Below, piece by piece: positions 8,279-17,114 of a stretch of 64,000 bases of DNA. The stretch's first letter is position 1. Each line of letters opens with the position of its first letter. The stretch is from VSJD01 sp041653875 (lineage in GTDB: Bacteria; Verrucomicrobiota; Kiritimatiellia; JAAZAB01). The stretch spans positions 1-64,000 of the forward strand of contig JBAZEM010000007.1 of NCBI GenBank assembly GCA_041653875.1, written 5' to 3'. Position numbers and translations under genes: made by a program. Below the pieces are notes generated by a model. That model made no database searches, had not been told where the DNA came from, and worked only from the letters and a program-made list of their open reading frames with translations.

Positions 8279-9700
8279 ATGAATTTTACGCGCCATTTGC
8301 GATCCGGTATTTTTTTGGCCGTTATTTTTATGGCCATGCTGGCCGGCGCGGCGGACGTGGATTTTGCGCCGCTGTTTTCGCGCGACACGGACGTGTTCGG
8401 CCGCGCGCGCTGGCGGGCGCTGGGCCCGTTCCTGGAATGGAACCGGGCACCCAGTAACCAGGTGTTTTGGGCGGCGCATCCGTTCTACAGCGCGATCGAC
8501 GACCCCGATCGCAAGCGCCGCGAGGACAATCTGCTCTGGCCGGTCTGGGTCGATAAGCGCCTGGGTAATCAGAGCATGTGGCAGTTCATGGTGCTTCTGT
8601 ACCGGAACGATTACGATGTGACCGATCCGGACGGCCGCTACCGGTTCTGTCTCTTCCCGCTTTACTTCCAAGGGCGCGGACTGGACGGCAAACCTTACCT
8701 GGCCGTGGTCCCGTTCGGCGGCGTTATTCGCGATTTTCTCGGTTGGGATGAGACCTGGTTCGTGCTGTTTCCGCTGACGATGTATAACCGCGCCAATCAG
8801 GCCGAGACCCGCTCCTGGCTGTGGCCGATTGTCTCCTATACCTGGGGCGGGGGCCATGATCGTTTCCGGGTCTTTCCCGTTTATGGGATCACCCGCTTCC
8901 GGATGGATTATGAGAAACGATTTATCCTCTGGCCGGTTTGGTCCTCGGCAAAATACAATTATCCGAAGTCTTCCGGCGTCGGCTATGTATTGTTTCCGCT
9001 GGTTGGGCATCTCAAGCTGACTGACCAGGAAACCTGGATGGTCGCGCCGCCCCTGACCCGTTTTTCAAAGGGCGCGCAAAAAAGCGAGGTGAACTGTCCC
9101 TGGCCGTTGTTTCAATGGAGTTCCGGCCAGGTGAGCCGGCTGTATTTCTGGCCGCTCTGGGGCCGTAAATCCATGGAAGGCAACGATTCCGCTTTTGTGC
9201 TCTGGCCGCTTTACCGGCAGGCGCGGCGCCACGGAGCGCTGGAGGAGCGCGCGCGGATCATGTTGATGCCGATCCTATATTATACGAGCGAACACAAGCC
9301 TTCGCGCGAAGCGCCGGGACAGTGGGACATGGTGGCGCGCACACTTAAAGTCTGGCCGCTGTTTTCCAGCCAGAGCGCCCCCGACCGCTTTCAGTTGCGC
9401 GTGCTCAGCCTGTTTCCATTTATGGATTACGACTACATCGAGCGGAATTACGCGGCGTTATGGACGCTGTATTCGCATGCGTCCAGCGGGAGCGTCAAAG
9501 AGGATGAGCTGCTTTGGGGCCTGTTCCGTTGGCGCCGCGCCGAAGCCGGCCCGACGCACCTCTCCGTGTTCCCGCTCTTTGCGGTTGACCGCGCGGCCGG
9601 CGGCGCGGGCGGGAGCTGGTCCCTGCTGAAGGGACTGGCGGGCTACGAACGCGCTGGCGCAAAGAAGACTTTTCGGGTATTGTACTTTTTGAAGTTTTAG
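8279..9700 (+). CDS. Exported protein of about 14 W/F-P-L/V repeats, unknown function
   Basis: A 473-residue protein with a signal peptide (cleavage probably after AGAA near residue 26). The rest is a run of short units, each with a hydrophobic-W/F-P-(L/V)-aromatic core: LLWPVWVD, LFPLYFQG, LWPIVSY, VFPVYG, LWPVWSS, LFPLVGH, PWPLFQW, FWPLWGR, LWPLYRQ, VWPLFSS, LFPFMDY and VFPLFAVD. The spacing of about 25-35 residues suggests repeated beta hairpins or blades, possibly a beta-barrel or propeller in the envelope. I do not recognise a named family. A TATAGT sequence ends 7 bases upstream of the ATG. It stands where murG would often be and is followed by mlaEFD. Confidence 0.75.
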   Translation: MNFTRHLRSGIFLAVIFMAMLAGAADVDFAPLFSRDTDVFGRARWRALGPFLEWNRAPSNQVFWAAHPFYSAIDDPDRKRREDNLLWPVWVDKRLGNQSMWQFMVLLYRNDYDVTDPDGRYRFCLFPLYFQGRGLDGKPYLAVVPFGGVIRDFLGWDETWFVLFPLTMYNRANQAETRSWLWPIVSYTWGGGHDRFRVFPVYGITRFRMDYEKRFILWPVWSSAKYNYPKSSGVGYVLFPLVGHLKLTDQETWMVAPPLTRFSKGAQKSEVNCPWPLFQWSSGQVSRLYFWPLWGRKSMEGNDSAFVLWPLYRQARRHGALEERARIMLMPILYYTSEHKPSREAPGQWDMVARTLKVWPLFSSQSAPDRFQLRVLSLFPFMDYDYIERNYAALWTLYSHASSGSVKEDELLWGLFRWRRAEAGPTHLSVFPLFAVDRAAGGAGGSWSLLKGLAGYERAGAKKTFRVLYFLKF

Positions 9701-9728
9701 AAGTTTCCCGTAATACGGGATGACCGCT

Positions 9729-9815
9729 GAGATTTCTCGCTATGCTCGAAATGACAAGTTGTTATGGTCCTATGCGTATGAGGAGCATGTCATTCCAAAC
9801 TTCGCGAGGAATCTC
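9729..9815. repeat. Imperfect 28-bp inverted repeat between genes
   Basis: The left arm 9729-9756 (GAGATTTCTCGC...GAAATGACA) and the right arm 9788-9815 (TGTCATTCC...GAGGAATCTC) match at about 20 of 28 positions when one is reverse-complemented, with a 31-base spacer. It looks like a dispersed non-autonomous repeat or a long hairpin upstream of mlaE. No second copy was found in this window. Confidence 0.55.
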
Positions 9816-9835
9816 GGTTTAACTGAGCAGTCGCC

Positions 9836-10648
9836 ATGATCACGCGTGAACCTGAATTTTTACCGCCGCCCATCAACGTGCGCGGGCGATTGGGGCGGGT
9901 CGTCCTGCTGAATTGCCGCAACGCGGGCCGGGCGCTGTTGATCCTTGGGGAAGCGTTGCTCAGCCTGCGGTTCGTCTTGAGCAAGCGCTCCCGCCCGGTG
10001 GTCTTGCAACAGCTCTATATCACCGGGATCAAGAGCCTGGGTGTGATTTCCGTGGTGGCCATGTTCACCGGCATGATTCTGGCCTTGCAGACCGGGCTCG
10101 AACTGCGCAAGTTCGGCCAGGAGGTCAATATCGGCGTGGCGGTTATGGTCTCCATGCTGCGAGAAATGGGGCCCTTTATGACAGCTCTGATTCTCGCGGC
10201 CAGCGTGGGTTCGGCCATGGCGGCGGAACTGGGCACCATGACAGTCTCGGAGGAAATCGCGGCCCTGGAGGTCATGTCCATCCCTCCCGTGCGGTTCCTG
10301 GTCATGCCCCGCCTGGCGGCCATGATGATCATGACGCCCCTCCTGACGTTTTACGCCTGCATGTTGGGGGTGGCCGGCGGCGCGATTGTCGGCTCGACCC
10401 AGTTGGGGGTCTCGGTCCAGGCCTACATCGACAACGCGATCCGCTGGGCGGAAAACAAGGACCTTTACGTGGGCCTGTTCAAATCGTTCGTCTTCGGCAT
10501 CATGATCACGGCGATCTGCTGTTACGAGGGTTTTGCCACCACGGAGGGCGCGGTGGGGGTGGGCCGGGCCACGCGCCGCAGCGTGGTGATTTCGTTCCTG
10601 TCCATCCTCGTGGTCGGGTACATCATTACGAGGTTGTTTTACCAATGA
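9836..10648 (+). CDS. mlaE: MlaE-family permease of a lipid-trafficking ABC transporter
   Basis: A 270-residue inner-membrane permease of the MlaE/YrbE family, which moves phospholipids between inner and outer membrane together with MlaF and MlaD. Hallmarks include GMILALQTGLEL, FGQEVNIGVAVMVSMLREMGP, and GSAMAAELGTMTVSEEIAALEVM. Four or five membrane helices are visible. The stop overlaps the mlaF start by 4 bases. The N-terminal 35 residues are not membrane-spanning, as is usual. mlaB and mlaC are not adjacent. Confidence 0.9.
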   Translation: MITREPEFLPPPINVRGRLGRVVLLNCRNAGRALLILGEALLSLRFVLSKRSRPVVLQQLYITGIKSLGVISVVAMFTGMILALQTGLELRKFGQEVNIGVAVMVSMLREMGPFMTALILAASVGSAMAAELGTMTVSEEIAALEVMSIPPVRFLVMPRLAAMMIMTPLLTFYACMLGVAGGAIVGSTQLGVSVQAYIDNAIRWAENKDLYVGLFKSFVFGIMITAICCYEGFATTEGAVGVGRATRRSVVISFLSILVVGYIITRLFYQ

Positions 10649-11415
10649 TCCGTTTTGAGCATGTCACCAAATATTTCGGCGAGCGCAAGGTGCTGGATGC
10701 CGTCAATTTCAAGGTCGAGCCCGGCGAGACCTTCGTGATTGTCGGCTTCTCCGGCGCGGGCAAGAGCGTCACGCTCAAGCACATGATCCGCCTGCTCTCG
10801 CCGGACCTCGGCAAGATTTACGTGGGCGACGCGATCATGAGCGCGGCCGCCGGCGCCGACCTGGTGCGCCTGCGGGAAAGGTTTGGCGTGCTGTTCCAGG
10901 GCGCGGCCCTGCTGGAGTGGATGAGCGTGTTCGAAAACGTGGCCTTGCCCCTGCGCGAAAAGACGGATATGAGCGACGCCGCCATCGAAAAGCGCGTCGA
11001 GGAAAAGTTGCGCCAGGTCAACCTGGATGGCGTTCATGACGCCATGCCGGCGGAACTTTCCGGCGGCATGCGCAAGCGCGTGGGGCTGGCGCGCGCCATC
11101 GTCATGAATCCGGAGATCATCCTGTATGATGAGCCGACCTCCGGTCTGGACCCGGTCACCTCGCGCGCCATCGACCAGTTGATCGACCGGATGCGCCTGG
11201 AGCTGAAGGTCACCAGCGTGGTCGTGACGCACGACCTTTTCAGCGCGCTGGCCATTGGCACGCGGATTGCCATGATTTACGAGGGGCGCATCCTCGAGAT
11301 TTCGCGGCCGCACGACTTCATCCGATCGCAAAATGAGATTGTAAAAAGATTTCTGGATGCGCAATATATTACGCAACGGGGCGCTTGGGAAAGGACTGAT
11401 CATGAGACGCAATAG
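10645..11415 (+). CDS. mlaF: MlaF-family ATPase of the lipid-trafficking ABC transporter
   Basis: A 256-residue ABC ATPase. Walker A is GFSGAGKS near residue 37, the signature is LSGGM near residue 142, and Walker B is ILYDEPTSGLD. The LSGGMRKRVGLARA version of the signature is typical of MlaF. It powers the transporter formed with MlaE and MlaD. The start overlaps the mlaE stop (ATGA) and the stop overlaps the mlaD start by 14 bases, indicating translational coupling. Confidence 0.92.
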   Translation: MIRFEHVTKYFGERKVLDAVNFKVEPGETFVIVGFSGAGKSVTLKHMIRLLSPDLGKIYVGDAIMSAAAGADLVRLRERFGVLFQGAALLEWMSVFENVALPLREKTDMSDAAIEKRVEEKLRQVNLDGVHDAMPAELSGGMRKRVGLARAIVMNPEIILYDEPTSGLDPVTSRAIDQLIDRMRLELKVTSVVVTHDLFSALAIGTRIAMIYEGRILEISRPHDFIRSQNEIVKRFLDAQYITQRGAWERTDHETQ

Positions 11416-12187
11416 AATGCGGGAATTGAGCATGGAAGTGTTGGTCGGGACCTTCATGTTCGTGGCGTTGTTGAGCCTGTGTGTGTTCACCATCGTGCTC
11501 AGCCGCGAAAACGTGTTCAAGAAAACCTATCCCTTCGAGGTGGTCTTCGCCGATGTCATGGGCCTGCGCGACGGCGACAACGTGATGATGCGCGGCATGA
11601 CCGTGGGCAAAGTCAAGGCCATGATTCTTCAGGACGATGGCGTGCGCGTGGTGGCGGCTCTCCAGCGCCCGATCCATCTGAAAAAAGATTATGCCATCGA
11701 TGTCGTCTTTTCGTCGGTGCTGGGCGGGCGCTATTTGCAGATCGGCGAGGGCAACCCGGCTTTGGAACCGCTCGCGCCGGACACGGTCGTCAAGGGCCGT
11801 ACGCCCAACGACGTCATGGCGTTGGTGTCGACCGTGGCGGCGGACGTCAAGGAAATTACCGGCAAGATCAATGCCGGGCAGGGGACCATCGGCAAGCTGG
11901 TCAATGACGATACCCTCTATAACGATGCCCGGGACGTGCTCAACGAGTTGAAGGCGGCGGTCAAAGAGCGCGGCCTGATCAGAAACCTCGAATCCTCGAT
12001 GGCGAACCTGAATGAGATCACCGAAAAGATCAACCATGGCGAAGGCACGCTGGGCCTGTTGGTCAACGACGAAAGTCTTTACCTGGAGGTCAAGCAGATG
12101 ATCAACGATATCCGCGCCACGGTGGATGAAATGCGCGAGACCTCCCCGATCGTCACCTTTTCCAGCATCTTCTTTGGCGCGTTCTAA
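11402..12187 (+). CDS. mlaD: MlaD-family MCE-domain substrate-binding protein
   Basis: A 261-residue protein with one N-terminal membrane anchor (about residues 15-35) and an MCE domain (about 38-120; FADVMGLRDGDNVMMRGMTVGKV). MCE proteins form hexameric rings that carry lipids across the periplasm. The C-terminal part has two copies of a unit: INAGQGTIGKLVNDDTLY and INHGEGTLGLLVNDESLY, common in MlaD-like proteins. ATG 11402 is used because it lies in the overlap with mlaF and gives a short cytoplasmic N-terminus. Confidence 0.9.
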   Translation: MRRNRMRELSMEVLVGTFMFVALLSLCVFTIVLSRENVFKKTYPFEVVFADVMGLRDGDNVMMRGMTVGKVKAMILQDDGVRVVAALQRPIHLKKDYAIDVVFSSVLGGRYLQIGEGNPALEPLAPDTVVKGRTPNDVMALVSTVAADVKEITGKINAGQGTIGKLVNDDTLYNDARDVLNELKAAVKERGLIRNLESSMANLNEITEKINHGEGTLGLLVNDESLYLEVKQMINDIRATVDEMRETSPIVTFSSIFFGAF

Positions 12188-12262
12188 TTTCGATTATCGA
12201 CGCCGAATTTATAAAGCAAGGTCCGCATATTGTGGGCCGCGTTCCAATCGTCAGGAGGCAGC

Positions 12263-13159
12263 ATGCAGAATATTCCAGTTCTGACGGTGTGCGAACAATC
12301 CCTGGCGCAAGCCTACGAGAAGGCTCTAATTGCCTTGTATGAACGCGGAATCGCCTTCCGCACGCAATACGACAAACCGGGCGATCCCCCGAGTTTGGAC
12401 TGCACCTTGAATATGACCATCCTGGATCCGCTGGCCGACCCGATGATTCACAAGGCCTTTCCCGGCGGCATCGAGGACCTGCGCGAATACGTGATGGAAG
12501 TGCAGGGCGTCAAAGATCACTGGGTAAAAAATCTGAACGATCCCACGGATACCCGCTGGGAATATACCTATCACGGCCGCCTGCAAAATTACGGCCAGTG
12601 GCGCGAAAAGCGCGATGGAAAGTCCGTCTGGACGGGGCCCCTGGCCGTGGACCAGATCGAGCGGGTCATCGCCAAGCTGGCCGACCAGCCGTTCACCCGC
12701 CAGGCGCAAATGATCACCTGGATGCCGAACCTGGACTTGGATTGTTACGATCCGCCCTGTCTGCAGTCAATCTGGTATCGGATTGTCGATGATGAGCAGG
12801 GCGTCGGCTGGCTGAACTGCAATATCCGCTTCCGCAGTAATGACGCCTGGGGCGCCAATTTCATGAACATGTTCGGATTCACCCTGTTCAATCGGGATAT
12901 CGTCGCCGCCGGGGTGGAACAGCGCCGGAAAAAGAAAATCCGGCTCGGGCGCATGAACTGGCAGGCCGATTCGTTCCACATTTACGGCAAGGACATCGCC
13001 GGCGCCCGCCAGCGGTTGTTCGATCGCATCGCCACCACGCAGTTCGCGGAGCGGGTCTATAATTTTTACGATCCGGATATCCAGGAGATTTACCGGGAGG
13101 CGGAGGCCGTGATTCGTGAAAAAATACGGGTTTATGACGCCGGCCAGGGAGGGCATTGA
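12263..13159 (+). CDS. Divergent thymidylate synthase / dUMP-dCMP hydroxymethylase-family enzyme
   Basis: A 298-residue protein of the ThyA superfamily. The catalytic cysteine motif is DPPCLQ near residue 170, and the nucleotide-binding segment is FRSNDAWGANFMNMFGFT, with the Asn expected for pyrimidine recognition. The usual PCH motif of bacterial ThyA is replaced by PPCL, as in some archaeal-type and short homologues. Methylation of dUMP is the likely reaction, but dCMP or dUMP hydroxymethylation cannot be excluded. AGGAGG at 12253-12258 fixes the start at ATG 12263. A dCMP deaminase that would make dUMP lies 3.3 kb downstream. Confidence 0.75.
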   Translation: MQNIPVLTVCEQSLAQAYEKALIALYERGIAFRTQYDKPGDPPSLDCTLNMTILDPLADPMIHKAFPGGIEDLREYVMEVQGVKDHWVKNLNDPTDTRWEYTYHGRLQNYGQWREKRDGKSVWTGPLAVDQIERVIAKLADQPFTRQAQMITWMPNLDLDCYDPPCLQSIWYRIVDDEQGVGWLNCNIRFRSNDAWGANFMNMFGFTLFNRDIVAAGVEQRRKKKIRLGRMNWQADSFHIYGKDIAGARQRLFDRIATTQFAERVYNFYDPDIQEIYREAEAVIREKIRVYDAGQGGH

Positions 13160-13580
13160 AGAGTATGGGAGTATGGGGGCGAAGAGTCTCGGCTATATTT
13201 TGTTTTTTTTTGCAGTCAGATCGGATTAGCAACTATTCCAAGGGGGCATTCGCATGGACAGGGCACTGAGCAAGATATCGGCGGGCGGGTCTTCCTGGTG
13301 CCGCGGCAGGCGTTGTCCGGAGGCCCGTTGGAGACCTGGAAGGCGGGGAAGGTGTCCATTTGGCATCCGGGCCATCATGACAACAAGTTCGGCATGCGTC
13401 GGACGACGCTCGTGATTTCCAAGCGCATGCCGGATGCGGACGTGCCGATGTCGCTTCTGGCGGACCATCCCAACGTCCAGTTCAATTTCTACCGCCCGGC
13501 CATCGGGTCCTGCGCGACGGAGATGCGCTAAAAGAGAGGTCAGCGATCAGTGGTCAGATGTCAGGGGGCAGAGGTTGGGA
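13160..13580. other. 421-bp region without a convincing intact gene
   Basis: It begins with a short GAGTATGG-type periodic tract (13157-13180), contains a coding-like remnant (see 13298-13531), and ends with a GGTCAG/GATCAG periodic tract (about 13536-13575) of the 7-nt class seen elsewhere. Otherwise nothing is recognised. Confidence 0.5.
13298..13531 (+). pseudogene. Coding-like fragment, possible C-terminal remnant of an unknown gene
   Basis: A frame of 77 codons from GTG 13298, open further upstream without a good start, reads VPRQALSGGPLETWKAG, then KVSIWHPGHHDNKFGM, and ends GSCATEMR. The composition is protein-like, but there is no ribosome-binding site and no recognised domain. An ATG at 13255 lies in a different frame. 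It may be the tail of a decayed gene. The function is unknown. Confidence 0.3.
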
Positions 13581-13916
13581 TTAAGAATGCGGCCGGCGAT
13601 CCGGAAACACGAAAATCAGGCGGGGCTCGGCCAGCTTTCCGTCACGGAACCGGACGCCCTCTTTCGCGAGCAGTTCCAGTTTGCGGCGGACGGCCGCGCC
13701 TCCGCGCCGGCCCATGAACCCGCCCGGCGTCAGGTCTGCGGCAATCACGCGGTGACAGGGCGCTTCCGGCGCATACGGGTTGCGCTTGAGGGCCTGGCCC
13801 ACGGCGCGGCAGGAGCGGCAGTCCAGCGCCGCGGCCAATTGCTGATAGGTGGTTACCCGCCCGCGCGGAACCCGAATCAGCGCGGCATAAACTTTTTTTT
13901 GGAATGGCGTCGGCAT
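13581..13916 (-). CDS. Small methylated-DNA--cysteine alkyltransferase (AGT/ATL-type DNA-binding domain)
   Basis: A 111-residue protein that consists only of the C-terminal domain of O6-alkylguanine-DNA alkyltransferase: PFQKKVYAALIRVPRGRVTTY, the helix-turn-helix region AVGQALKRNPYAPEAP, and PCHRVIA with the acceptor cysteine. It retains the Cys, so real alkyl transfer is possible, although the missing N-terminal domain is typical of alkyltransferase-like proteins. The start is placed at ATG 13916, which matches the family; a TTG at 13985 would add 23 residues without similarity. It is convergent with nothing nearby that suggests a pathway. Confidence 0.8.
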   Translation of the reverse strand: MPTPFQKKVYAALIRVPRGRVTTYQQLAAALDCRSCRAVGQALKRNPYAPEAPCHRVIAADLTPGGFMGRRGGAAVRRKLELLAKEGVRFRDGKLAEPRLIFVFPDRRPHS

Positions 13917-14172
13917 AAAATTCGGCTTGCGCGAAACGACTTTGGGATTCCGGATCGCTTTGCCACGTTCTGCTCTTGAAGGCAATGTGCGCAGTTTATG
14001 TGCCGATGCCGCCGGGCAAAGACAGCGCCATGGGCGTTGCGTGCAGTATCAAGATCGCGCCGTAATGTGTCAAGCCGGGACATTGAGTTCATGGCCGGTT
14101 TTGCGATCGTGTCGATTCGAGCAAGGAAAAGGCGCTTTCAACCGCAGCCCGATACAAGGAGGAGTTTGGCAG

Positions 14173-14922
14173 ATGAGCCCTGAAAAAATTCCAGTCGGCA
14201 TTCAACTTTATTCGTTGCGCGATGTCATGCCCAAGGATGTTGCCGGCACGTTGCGAAAAGTGGCGGACATGGGATATGCCGGGGTCGAATTCGACGGTTA
14301 CTATAATCTCTCCGGCGGGGATCTTCGGAAAATGCTGGACGACTGCAATTTGATTTGCCTGGGTGCGCATACCGGTCTCGACGCGCTGGAGAAGGATGCG
14401 TTCGAAAAAACGGTGGCGACGAACAAGGCCCTGGGAACGGACCGCCTGATTGTGCCCTGGGCCGACGTCAAAGACCTGCCGCGCACGATCGCGCGTTTGA
14501 ATGCGGCGTATGTCCGGGCCAAAAAGTGCGGCATGCGCGTGGGGTATCATAATCATGCGCAGGAATTCGCCGTGGTGGATGACCGGACGATATTCGAGCG
14601 AATATTTGCGGAAACGCCGGGCGATTTCCTGGTGCAGTTGGATATCGGCTGGGCGTCTCACGCCGGCCTGGATGTATCCGCCATCGCCGCCCTTTTGCGC
14701 AAGTACGCCGACCGGGTCGAAACCGTCCATGTCAAAGAATTCAGCCGCGCCAATCCCACCGCCGCGGTGGGTGAAGGCGAGGTGAACTGGGCGAAAATCT
14801 TTCCAATCCTTGAAAAAGAAACCGCCATCCAATGTTACGTCGTGGAACAGGAAAAGTTTGCCGTCGGTCCGTTGGAGAGCGCCAGGGTATGTATCGACAA
14901 TATTCGCAAGTTGGGCCGCTGA
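14173..14922 (+). CDS. Sugar phosphate isomerase/epimerase-like TIM-barrel protein
   Basis: A 249-residue xylose-isomerase-like TIM barrel. It begins VGIQLYSLRDVMPKD, has GYAGVEFDGYY, the metal-site region YHNHAQEF, LDIGWASHAGLD, and VHVKEF. These match the AP-endonuclease 2 / IolE-type superfamily. A strong AAGGAGG at 14157-14163 supports ATG 14173. Such genes usually act in sugar or inositol catabolism with Gfo/Idh/MocA dehydrogenases, one of which is at 36534. The substrate is unknown. Confidence 0.8.
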   Translation: MSPEKIPVGIQLYSLRDVMPKDVAGTLRKVADMGYAGVEFDGYYNLSGGDLRKMLDDCNLICLGAHTGLDALEKDAFEKTVATNKALGTDRLIVPWADVKDLPRTIARLNAAYVRAKKCGMRVGYHNHAQEFAVVDDRTIFERIFAETPGDFLVQLDIGWASHAGLDVSAIAALLRKYADRVETVHVKEFSRANPTAAVGEGEVNWAKIFPILEKETAIQCYVVEQEKFAVGPLESARVCIDNIRKLGR

Positions 14923-15014
14923 CCCGCCGGCTCGGCAGGAAACAGGCTTGTCAGGGCAATTAAACAAAAGTACTATAACAGCTCTGTTGGCTGAACCCCG
15001 GTCTTTAATTCCGG

Positions 15015-16412
15015 ATGGTATCGTTTAATTTTCCTTGCAGATTCCTGATGGAAGCCTTCCCTTACTGGCAGAATCTGGGCGCCGCCATGTCGCTCTTGAG
15101 CGCGCTTCCTTTCGTCGTCCTAATCCTGTTGATCGCAATTCTTCCTTTTTTCCAGGCCGCCTCGGGCTGGTGGGAAAAGCACCTCAATAAGTTCAAGGTG
15201 GCGCTGGTTTGCGCCCTGGGCGGAATCCTGCTTTATTGCATTCCCACCGGCGACCTGCATAAAATCTGGATGACGTATCTGGAATACGCCGCTTTCCTGG
15301 CGATGCTGGCTTCCTTGTTCGTCATTTCCGGCGGGATTCACATCAGCGGCGCGTTTGCCGGGTTTCCCCATACAAACACGATCTTTTTAGCGGTCGGCGC
15401 AGTCCTGGCAAGTCTGCTGGGCACGACCGGGGCCAGCATGATCATGATTCGGCCGTTGCTGCGGGCCAACCGCCCGCGCCGGCATAAAGCCCATATCGTC
15501 ATCTTTTTCATCTTTATTGTCAGCAACTGCGGGGGCCTATTGACGCCCTTGGGCGATCCGCCCCTTTATTTGGGATTCCTGCGCGGCGTTCCCTTTGCCT
15601 GGACCCTTCGTTTGGCGCCCCAATGGTTCCTGGCCGTTGCCCTGCTGTTGTTCTTTTTTTATATGATCGATGCCTGGTATTTTCGCCGCGAGGCCGACCA
15701 TATGCACGCAACGCTCAGCGGCGCAATCAAGCAGGCCGCGCGTAAAATCCACGTCCAGGGCTGGATCAACGTGTTGCTCCTTTTGGGTGTCATGGGCGTC
15801 ATCCTGGCTTCAGGTTATTTTATCCACCCGGCCCTGGCCCGCTGGCGGGGCGAGCTGGCGGCCGAAACAACTTCCAAGATTTTTCAAATTATCATGATGG
15901 GCGCTCTGGCCAGCGTGTCTTATCGCCTGACATCCGCGCGGATCCATCGTGAAAACGAATTCAGCTTTGCGCCGATCGGGGAGGTCGCGATTTTGTTTTT
16001 CGGTATTTTCGGCGCCATGATCCCGGCCCTGGCGTTATTGGAGGCGAAGAGCCGGCTGTTGGCCCTGCGGGAACCCTGGCAATTTTTCTGGATGAGCGGC
16101 GGCCTGAGCGGTGTGCTGGATAACGCCCCGACCTATCTGGTCTATGCCACGCTGGCCGCCAGTCAAAACCATTTGGCGGCCATTCATTTGGGCGCTTTGG
16201 CGGATCGGTTCCCGGCGCTTCTGGCCGCGATCTCCTGCGGCACGGTGTTTTTCGGCGCCGTCACTTATATCGGCAACGGCCCTAATTTCATGGTGAAATC
16301 CGTGGCCGAACACGCCCGCGTTAAAATGCCGTCTTTCGGCGGGTTTATGCTCTGGTCCGGCGCCGTTCTCATTCCGATCTTCATTCTGCAGACATTCGTT
16401 TTCTTCAGGTAA
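15015..16412 (+). CDS. NhaD-like sodium:proton antiporter (ion transporter superfamily)
   Basis: A 465-residue protein with about 11-12 membrane helices. Conserved stretches are GTTGASMIMIRPLLRAN, NCGGLLTPLGDPPLYLGF, DNAPTYLVYATLA and VTYIGNGPNFMVK. These fit the NhaD / CitMHS_2 branch of the ion transporter superfamily, and sodium export in exchange for protons is the usual annotation. ATG 15015 is the first start; ATG 15048 (MEAFPYWQN) is also plausible. Neither has a clear ribosome-binding site. It stands alone between the sugar isomerase-like gene and convergent dCMP deaminase. Confidence 0.8.
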   Translation: MVSFNFPCRFLMEAFPYWQNLGAAMSLLSALPFVVLILLIAILPFFQAASGWWEKHLNKFKVALVCALGGILLYCIPTGDLHKIWMTYLEYAAFLAMLASLFVISGGIHISGAFAGFPHTNTIFLAVGAVLASLLGTTGASMIMIRPLLRANRPRRHKAHIVIFFIFIVSNCGGLLTPLGDPPLYLGFLRGVPFAWTLRLAPQWFLAVALLLFFFYMIDAWYFRREADHMHATLSGAIKQAARKIHVQGWINVLLLLGVMGVILASGYFIHPALARWRGELAAETTSKIFQIIMMGALASVSYRLTSARIHRENEFSFAPIGEVAILFFGIFGAMIPALALLEAKSRLLALREPWQFFWMSGGLSGVLDNAPTYLVYATLAASQNHLAAIHLGALADRFPALLAAISCGTVFFGAVTYIGNGPNFMVKSVAEHARVKMPSFGGFMLWSGAVLIPIFILQTFVFFR

Positions 16413-16423
16413 GGCGGACGGCT

Positions 16424-16909
16424 TTACGCCTGCCTGCCGGTCCGCTTGAACCGCCGGCAGCGGATTCCGGCGGTTTTGAGCAGGCGCGCGGCCTGTGCGC
16501 CGAACCGGTAGGGCGATTCGAAGACCACTTCCTTGATCCCGGCGGTCACGATCATTTTGGCGCAGAGCAGGCAGGGGCTGTCCGTGCAGTAGAGCGTGGC
16601 GCCGCGCAGGGCCACGCCGTAGCAGGCGGCCTGGATGATGGCGTTTTCCTCGGCATGGGCGCAGATGCATTCGTCCAGGCGCTCGCCGGAGGGCGTATTG
16701 CCGGCACAGCGGGGGCACCCGCCCTCGAAGCAATTCTTGATCCCGCTGGGCGTGCCGTTATAGCCGGTGGAAACGATACGCCGGTCCTTGACAATCAGGG
16801 CTGCCACGTCGCGCCGGCTGCAATTGCTCCGGCGTTTGACCACTTGGGCAATATCCATGAAGTACGTGTCCCAATCGGGGCGGGCTTTGGCGCTTTTTTC
16901 CATAATCAT
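16424..16909 (-). CDS. dCMP deaminase
   Basis: A 161-residue zinc deaminase that converts dCMP to dUMP, the substrate for thymidylate synthase. Zinc and catalytic motifs are HAEENAI (His and Glu) and PCLLCAK (two Cys). Additional cysteine-rich sequence GGCPRCAGNTPSG before the catalytic motif is typical of the ComEB-like deoxycytidylate deaminases, which bind a second zinc. The start can be ATG 16909 or ATG 16903. The gene ends 12 bases from the convergent antiporter gene. Confidence 0.9.
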   Translation of the reverse strand: MIMEKSAKARPDWDTYFMDIAQVVKRRSNCSRRDVAALIVKDRRIVSTGYNGTPSGIKNCFEGGCPRCAGNTPSGERLDECICAHAEENAIIQAACYGVALRGATLYCTDSPCLLCAKMIVTAGIKEVVFESPYRFGAQAARLLKTAGIRCRRFKRTGRQA

Positions 16910-16925
16910 TCATCCAAAAAAGAGT

Positions 16926-17025
16926 GGTTGAATATCCAATAACCAACGCCCAATATCCAATGGAATACGGCGACATTCGCTTGAAAATTGGACATTCCCT
17001 GTTGGATATTGGTTAGTTATTAAAA
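16926..17025. repeat. 7-nt periodic inverted tract
   Basis: Units such as GAATATC, CAATAAC, CAACGCC, CAATATC and CAATGGA run in 7-nt register, then complementary units (TGTTGGA, TATTGGT) return in the opposite orientation, giving a potential imperfect hairpin. It fills the gap between dCMP deaminase and the next gene. Confidence 0.6.
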
Positions 17026-17114
17026 CATAAAACAGTATCCATGAAGACCGGGAGACATGCAAATCAAAACTCTGACTTGACAATGAGAGCGCCAGGGCGA
17101 CAATCGGTCGGCAT

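Noticed and set aside
13160..13254. TTTTTTTTT run near 13202 as a terminator
   Set aside because: No stable hairpin directly precedes the T-run.
17077..17105. TTGACA followed by ACAATC as a promoter of the hypothetical gene at 17115
   Set aside because: The -10 would end 9 bases before the ATG, leaving almost no leader; leaderless transcription cannot be excluded but there is no support.
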